From contig NC_133665.1 in NCBI RefSeq assembly GCF_037893015.1, positions 104,127,937 through 104,191,936 on the forward strand: DNA of 64,000 bases. The letters run 5' to 3'. The stretch's first letter is position 1. Each line of letters starts with the position of its first letter. The notes under the pieces were generated by a model. That model was given only the letters and a program-made list of their open reading frames with translations. It was not told the origin of the DNA and searched no databases. A program made the translations under genes and the position numbers. This stretch comes from Macrotis lagotis (taxonomy: Eukaryota > Chordata > Mammalia > Peramelemorphia > Peramelidae). Positions 58,610-64,000 of this stretch are shown here, piece by piece.

Positions 58610-58715
58610 GTGAGTATTAGTAACCCCATTTAACAGATGAAGAAACCAAGGACCTATAGCTAGCTAGAAAGTGTATCAGAATTCAAGCCTAGGCTTCCTG
58701 ATTCTTAGTCCAGAA
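58610..58715 (-). mobile_element. MIR fragment
   Basis: 'taacagatgaagaaaccaagg' and 'cagaattcaagcctaggctt'. Confidence 0.55.
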
Positions 58716-58965
58716 CAATTTTCATTCACTCAAGTGTCCTCTCCTGGCAGGAGGAGGGGATGGGAGGAGAGAGAAGTCTCCAGCAAAAGCACCAACTCCT
58801 TTCACTCTTGTGAGGAATATGGGGGTGTTTGGGTTCCACAAAATTCTGAAGAGAGAATTGTTATTTTACATTACAAAGACTGGGGTCTGACTGTATTGTT
58901 GCCTTTGGGGACATATGTGAATTAAGACAAAAGATTTAGCTTCAATCTGATCAAAGACTGGGATT

Positions 58966-59103
58966 GAGGTGAGCTAGGTGGCACAGTCCTGGAGACAGGA
59001 GGACCTGAGTTTAAATCCTACCTCAAACACTTACTTGCCTAGTTGTGTGATCTTGGGCAAGTCGCTTAACCCCATTGCCTTAAATAAATAAATAAATTTT
59101 AAT
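58966..59103 (+). mobile_element. tRNA-derived SINE
   Basis: 'gaggtgagctaggtggcaca', 'ggaggacctgagtttaaatcc', 'gtgatcttgggcaagtcgct', A-rich tail; short deletion near the A box. Confidence 0.9.
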
Positions 59104-59440
59104 AAAACTGAGATTAGATCAGATCTGAGCCACCTGTTTCTGAGTTAACCTAGGGGCCACATCCTCCTCCTTTGCACCTGGTCAAGGAGGTAGCTGTTCT
59201 TGCTCATTAGTATAATGAGCAGGACAGAGAAAATGTATGGGGATGAATGTATCAATTAGACTTGTGACCCCCAGCCAATCATTGGCACAAAGGGACAGAA
59301 ACAAAGCCTTTCAAAGTGCATATAAGAAATAACATTTACAAGATTCCGGTGCCTCTCTCCCCTTGAGAGAGGTGTGTCATTTATTAAGATGTCTTAATTT
59401 AAAAAAAAAAACACTTTTAATCACTCTGGACTAATTATTC

Positions 59441-59457
59441 AGGGGCTTGTTTGGGAT
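59441..59457 (+). other. Primer-binding-site-like sequence (tRNA-Pro type)
   Basis: A 17-base stretch similar to the tRNA-Pro 3' complement, directly after the LTR-like end. Confidence 0.5.
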
Positions 59458-59911
59458 ATAATGTAAAACTTTGGGAATTTTCCCAGAACAACACAAGAAA
59501 ATAATGTGTGCTAACAGCTTGATTTCAAGCACACTTTCTTGATATTCTCTGCAGAGGAAATATTTCAGAGATTCCTGGGAAGATTGGCCCGGAGTTTTGG
59601 AGCCGAGAGTGATTAAAATGTCTTGGGATAAGAACCTTGGTAAGGGAGGATCTCCAGGGTGGTGGCCAGAGCTGTCTTGGCTGACTGAAAAGTCCTCCAG
59701 GTGAGAGATCTATCCCAAAGGAGAAGCCAGAGTATAGGGTACCCCAAAGAGAGAGAGGGGGATTTGGGTCCCCCTCTAGGAATTTCTCCAAAATCTTAAA
59801 GCCCACCATGGGGAAGGTTGCTGGCATATTGGGGGGGGGGGCAAGGGAGCATCATGGCTGGTAGCCAAAAACCAGAAGAAAGCCGATTGGATCCAGTCTA
59901 GTGTATGATTG

Positions 59912-59913
<2 letters not shown>

Positions 59914-59959
<46 letters not shown>

Positions 59960-59964
59960 TGTGT
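59914..59964. repeat. TG microsatellite
   Basis: About 25 TG units with one TA interruption. Confidence 0.95.
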
Positions 59965-60002
59965 TCATAGTGGTGTGGTTTAGGTATTTCTGGATCTGGG
60001 GA

Positions 60003-60017
60003 CTCAGCTTAAGTTTT
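60003..60017. repeat. Left target-site duplication of HAL1-like element
   Basis: CTCAGCTTAAGTTTT, identical to 63115-63129. Confidence 0.9.
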
Positions 60018-60207
60018 TTTTTTTTAGCCTAATTATCTTTTTTTTATTCTCATTTTGTACAGATTTTTTTTACATTAATAAAATATTCTTGTTTACAAGT
60101 AAACAAAATACCCCCCCCATGAATATAGATAGACTTGCTTGGGTGAAAAAAGTAAAGGGGAGAGAAAAAAAATTAAAATTAAAAAAACTAATAGTAATAA
60201 TCGTAGG

Positions 60208-60352
60208 TATGGCTAGGTGACACAATGGACGAAGCACCAGCCCTGGAGCCACTAGCACCCCAGTCCATATCCAGCCTCGTAAACCCAATAATCACCCAGC
60301 CATGTGACATGCAAGCCACCCGATCCCCACTGCCCTGCAAAAACCAAAAAGA
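60208..60352 (+). mobile_element. SINE copy in HAL1 3' UTR, G/C-drifted
   Basis: 'ggtatggctaggtgacacaa', 'gcaccagccctggagcca', ending 'gccctgcaaaaaccaaaaag'. Flanked by related 'atagtaataatcgtag' / 'atagtaataatagtag' words, a likely target duplication. Confidence 0.8.
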
Positions 60353-60395
60353 AGAAAAAAAAAGACCCAAAATAAAATAAAATAGTAATAATAGT

Positions 60396-60540
60396 AGGGG
60401 TGGCTGGGTGGCAGACAGAGCATTGGCCCTTGAACCAGGAGCACCTGGGTCCAAATCCAGCCCCAGACACCCAAAGATCACCCTGCTATGTGGCCCCAGG
60501 CAGGCCACCCAGCCCCACTTGCCCTGCACCCTCCCCCAAG
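60396..60540 (+). mobile_element. SINE copy in HAL1 3' UTR, strongly G/C-drifted
   Basis: 'ggggtggctgggtggcagac', 'cacctgggtccaaatccagc', 'tgtggccccaggcaggccac', 'cttgccctgcaccctccccc'. Compared with the genomic consensus the differences are mostly T to C and A to G. Confidence 0.8.
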
Positions 60541-60744
60541 TAACAATAACAAAAAATGTGCTTCAGTCTTTGTTCCAATACCAACAACTCTGTCACGGGT
60601 GGATCACATTCTTTATGATAAATCCATCACAAAAGTTACTTCCATATTTTTCCAACGTTGCCATTGCTGATCGCAACTCCCTCCTTTCTTATTTATCCAC
60701 TACCATGTACTATATTTTCTCTCTCCTTTCACTCTGACTCTGCT

Positions 60745-60900
60745 GTAGGGTAGCTGAGTGGCAAAACAGACAGATTCCTGGTCCTGGGGCCAAGAAGCCC
60801 TGAGCCCCCATACCACCCCTTAGGCCCAGAATCCACCTGGCCCTATGGTCCTGGGCAGGCCTTCCAATCCCAGCCCCTTGCAAGAAGTAAAAAAGAAAAT
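60745..60900 (+). mobile_element. Shared SINE-like module in HAL1 3' UTR
   Basis: 'gtagggtagctgagtggcaa' to 'ccccttgcaagaagtaaaaa'; same module and same junction as at 23191-23348 and 50703-50862. Confidence 0.8.
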
Positions 60901-63114
60901 GTGTTATATCTGAACACTCTCCCACCATGGTCCATCCTCTCCTCCTTTATTCATATCCCCACCTCTTCCCCCTGCTCCCCGCTTCCTTCTTACTCCAGAT
61001 GCCTATACCCCATTGAGTATATATGCTGTTTCCTCTCCTAGCCACCTCTGATGAGAGCAAAGGTTCCCTCATTCCCCCTTGCCTCCCCCCTTCCATATCA
61101 TTGCAATAGCTCATTGTAATAAAAAAAAATCTTATTATGTGAAATATCTTGGACTGTTCCCCCTCTCCTTTTTCTTTCTCCCTTTCCATTTCCCTTTTTT
61201 TCTATTGACTCCATTTTTACACCATATTTCATCTTCGAATTCAGCTTTCTCCTGTGCTTCAACTATAAAAGCTCCCTCTACCTGTTCTATTAACTGAGAA
61301 GGTCCATATGAATATTATCAGTATCATTTTTCTATACATGCAGTTCATCCTCATTAAGTCCCTCATATTTCCCCCCTCTCCTCCAATCTCCATGCTTCAC
61401 CTGAGTCCTGTATCTGAAGATCAAACCTTCTGTTCAGCTCTGGCCATTCCAAAAGGAACCTTTGAAATTCCCCCAGTTCATTGAAAGTCCATCTTTTTCC
61501 CTGGAAGAGAACATTCAACCTTGCTGGGTAGTTCATTCTTGGCTGCATTCTAAGCTCTTTTGCCTTCCAGTATATTGTATTCCAAGCCCTACGAGCTTCC
61601 AATGTAGCTGCTGCTAAGTCCTGTGTGATCCTGACTGCAGCTCCACGATATTTGAACTGTGTCCTTCTGGCTGCTTGTAATATTTTCTCTTTGACTTGGG
61701 AGTTCTGGAACTTGGCTATAATATTCCTAGGGGTTGGTTTTTTGGGATCTCTTTCTCTGGGGGATCAGTGGATTCTCTCCATTTCTATTTTGCCCTCTGC
61801 TTCTAGAATATCAGGGCAATTTTCCTGTAGTAATTCTTTGAAAATGATGTCAAGGCTCTTTTCCTGATCATGACTTTCAGGTATTCCAATAATTTTTAAA
61901 TTATATTTCCTAAGTCTGTTTTCCATATCAGTTGTTTTTTCAATGAAATATTTCACATTTTCTTCTAATTTTTCATTTTTTTGGGTTTTGAAGTATTGAT
62001 TCTTGATTTCTGGTAAATTCATCAATCTCCCTGAATTTTCTTCTTTGTCTGAAGGATTTGTTCTCCTCAGAGAGTTTTCTTATCTCTTTTTCCATCTGGC
62101 CAATTTTGCTTTTTAAAGCATTCTTCTCCTCTATAACTTTTTGAACTGTTCTATCCATTTGACCTAGGCTGTTTTTTAGCATGCTATTTTCTTCAACATT
62201 TTTTTGGATTTCCTTGACTAAGCTGCTGACTTCAATTTTCATGTTTTTCCTGCATCTCTCTTCTTTCTTTTCCCAGTTTTTCTTCCAACTCCCTCATTTG
62301 ATTTTCAAAGTCTTTTTTGAGCTCTATCATAGCCTGAGCCCAATTTCTGTTTTTCTTGGAGTCTTTAGATGCAGGGGCTTGTGCTTCCTCATCTTCAGAC
62401 TGAGCATTTTGATCCTTCTTGGGCTCATTTGCAAAATATTTCTCAATAGTCTTCCTCTTATTTCTCTGCTTGCTCATTTTCCCAGCCTGGGCCTGTTTCT
62501 GGGGTGCTTCCTGAGCTTTTGGGACACTCCCACAAGGGTCTCAGTGTGTGAGGCTCTGTCCTCCCTCCTGGTCTGTGAATGACCATAAGCGCCCCCCTCT
62601 GCCACGGGCCGAGGTGGGGGGGGGGGCTGTTGTTCTATGTGGGGGGGCCTAGACTGTGATCAGGATCTGAATGTGCTCCGCCTGCTTCTGTTTCTGGCTC
62701 TGGGCTGCAGAAAGACCAAGCTGCTGGCTGTGCCCTGAGGGCTGGGCTCCATGTGCTCACTCTGGCAGAGGTCCCCCGCTGTTCCCCCACTTTGTGCCCG
62801 GTGCTCCCCCGGGGTGCAACTCTGGAGACTCCCCCGCTGCTGAGAGCTGCGGCTCCCAGTGCCCTGGGGCTGCCTCCAGGAGGATGAAGTTCTTTGGCTC
62901 TGGCGGGCCACCCCTCTGGTGGGCTGCCCCTCCAACCCCGGGGAGCAGAGCCTTTCTGCTCTTTTCCAGGTTACCTTGAGTGGGAGAACTGCCTCACTGG
63001 GTCCCTCTGTGGGTTCTGTCTCTCGAAAGTTTAGTTAGAGTCCTTAGCTGATGAATTTTATCAGAGAGCTCCTAAGACTCGATCCCTTCTTGTCGCCATC
63101 TTGGCTCGGCCTCT

Positions 63115-63129
63115 CTCAGCTTAAGTTTT
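63115..63129. repeat. Right target-site duplication of HAL1-like element
   Basis: CTCAGCTTAAGTTTT, identical to 60003-60017. Confidence 0.9.
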
Positions 63130-64000
63130 AAACCTGGGGAGCTGGGGATTGGCCTGAGGAATTTCAGAAGGTGAGGGAGGAGGAAGTAGGTCTGCAGCAT
63201 CTCCCTCGTGGAGCTCTGCCCCTCCTTCACTGGGCCAGTGTGGAGCTGGTGTGTGGAGTTAAAGAGAGAAATGGGGGGAACTCTTAAAGAAAAAAAAGCT
63301 GGACGGCTAAAAAGCTGGGCGGCTAGGTGGCACAGTGGATAGAGCACCGGCCCAGGAGTCAGGAGTACCTGGGTTCAAATCCGTTCTCAGACACTTAATA
63401 ATTACTGAGCTGTGTGGCCTTGGGCAAGCCACTTAACCCCACTGCCTTGCAAAAAAAAAAAAAAAAAAAGAGGGGGGCACGGGCTGGAGACTTCAAGTGC
63501 TTAAGCCTTAAAGGGAAAGACCCAGTCAGAGGTGAAAGGAAGAAAATGTAAAATCCAGGGCTTGGGAGACACATTTATTGAAAGGAAATGTTTAATGAAT
63601 GTCTCTGCTCTGGCCACATGGCCTAAAAGTGCTGCACTCCTGACCCTCTGTTTTTAAGATTGAGCCCATTCTGAGCTGGAGTTTTGGGAATCACTCTGAA
63701 TGTTTTAAAAGAGGGGAATTAGTATTGTTACGTTCTGAAAAAATTTGTACAGAATGGGAGGAATTAAATAATCTAAATTGTTAAAGTGGTTTGGGATTTT
63801 AAACTATTGTAACACCTTTGGGTTAAAGGAAAGTGGTATTGTGTTACTAAGAAGGAAAATACATAATTATGTTATCAGGGGATTTACTGATTTCTTTTTG
63901 GGGAAAGCTCTAATTCATTTTAATGTTAAACCTAATAATGATAACAATTGTATTTTTTATTTTGGATGGAGTTTTTGGAATGTGAGTTCTGGATTCTCTG
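63130..64000 (+). mobile_element. Endogenous retrovirus relic, internal part (continues)
   Basis: Continuation of the interrupted element begun at 59135, judged by position after the HAL1-like target duplication. A SINE interrupts it at 63317. No recognisable gag, pol or env text. It runs off the window. Confidence 0.35.
63317..63470 (+). mobile_element. tRNA-derived marsupial SINE
   Basis: 'gggcggctaggtggcacagt', 'ctgggttcaaatccgttctc', 'gtgtggccttgggcaagcca', then about 20 A. Confidence 0.95.

Larger units (their letters stand above)
59135..60002 (+). mobile_element. Endogenous retrovirus relic: 5' LTR and leader
   Basis: About 300 bases ending '...attattca' at 59441 look like an LTR end, followed at once by a sequence close to the tRNA-Pro primer-binding site and then leader. 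A tRNA-Pro site is usual in gammaretrovirus-like (ERV1) elements. Internal sequence runs to 60002, is split by a HAL1-like element, and continues at 63130. The start of the LTR is approximate. It is a fossil: old enough to carry a HAL1-like and a SINE insertion. The 3' LTR is not in the window. Confidence 0.45.
60018..63114 (-). mobile_element. Complete-ended HAL1-like (ORF1-only) element
   Basis: A 3.1-kb reverse element with 15-bp target duplications, poly(A) at the low-coordinate end and AGCCAAGATGGC at the 5' end (63095-63107 region). 5' UTR 62478-63114. ORF1 starts at 62477 (MSKQRNKRKTIEKYFANEPK), with a coiled coil (KKDFENQMRELEEKLGKERR; MDRTVQKVIEEKNALKSKIG), an RRM (LKIIGIPESHDQEKSLDIIF) and a C-terminal domain (ARRAWNTIYWKAKELRMQPR, MNYPARLNVLFQGKRWTFNE), ending at 61363. 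A few frame breaks split it. The 3' UTR (about 1.35 kb) follows immediately: there is no ORF2, so it must have moved with an autonomous L1's enzyme. The 3' UTR carries three SINE-like modules. Confidence 0.9.

Noticed and set aside
1-64000. CRISPR arrays, bacterial operons, riboswitches, rRNA or canonical tRNA genes
   Set aside because: Marsupial nuclear DNA; the only tRNA-like boxes belong to SINEs, and the regular repeats are microsatellites.

Overview
The window reads as marsupial nuclear DNA. The strongest reason is a tRNA-derived SINE present about fifteen times, with a tRNA-like A box (TGGCGCAGTGG), a B box (GGTTCAAATCC) and the tail 'ctgtgtggccttgggcaag', a type typical of marsupial genomes. 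The rest is LINE-1, ORF1-only half-L1 (HAL1-like) elements, RTE-clade LINE fragments and MIR-type SINEs. Most of the 64 kb is AT-rich repeat with elements nested in one another. I cannot name the species.

Layout. 1-13.8 kb: two HAL1-like elements, L1 ends, two RTE pieces and a 100-N assembly gap (12435-12534). 6.6-8.8 kb and 13.9-18.7 kb are two diverged copies of one segment. The second copy carries a LINE-1 insertion and a 1.45-kb intronless copy of a kallikrein mRNA (KLK14-like). Both inserts have target-site duplications and both are absent from the first copy. 18.7-24.2 kb: a reverse-strand L1 interrupted by a HAL1-like element. 24.2-33 kb: lower-copy sequence with a pair of related segments (24.4-26.0 and 30.7-32.0 kb) that I could not identify. 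33-34.6 kb: L1. 34.6-38.3 kb: an intact single-exon BTB-BACK-Kelch gene of the KLHL9/KLHL13 type on the minus strand, inside a very GC-rich island. 38.5-56.9 kb: L1, HAL1, SINEs, MIRs and a possible LTR relic. 57.5-58.4 kb: the two-exon gene TMEM89 on the minus strand. 59.1 kb to the end: a retroviral LTR and primer-binding site followed by internal sequence, split by a 3.1-kb HAL1-like element.

Only two loci look like working protein genes: the KLHL9-like retrogene (a probable CUL3 ubiquitin-ligase adaptor) and TMEM89 (a small single-pass membrane protein). They have no evident functional link. The most unusual material concerns retrotransposition: a dated KLK14-like retrocopy with a paralogous empty site, a GC-saturated retrogene in an AT-rich desert, and a group of ORF1-only L1 relatives that share a captured SINE module in their 3' UTRs.
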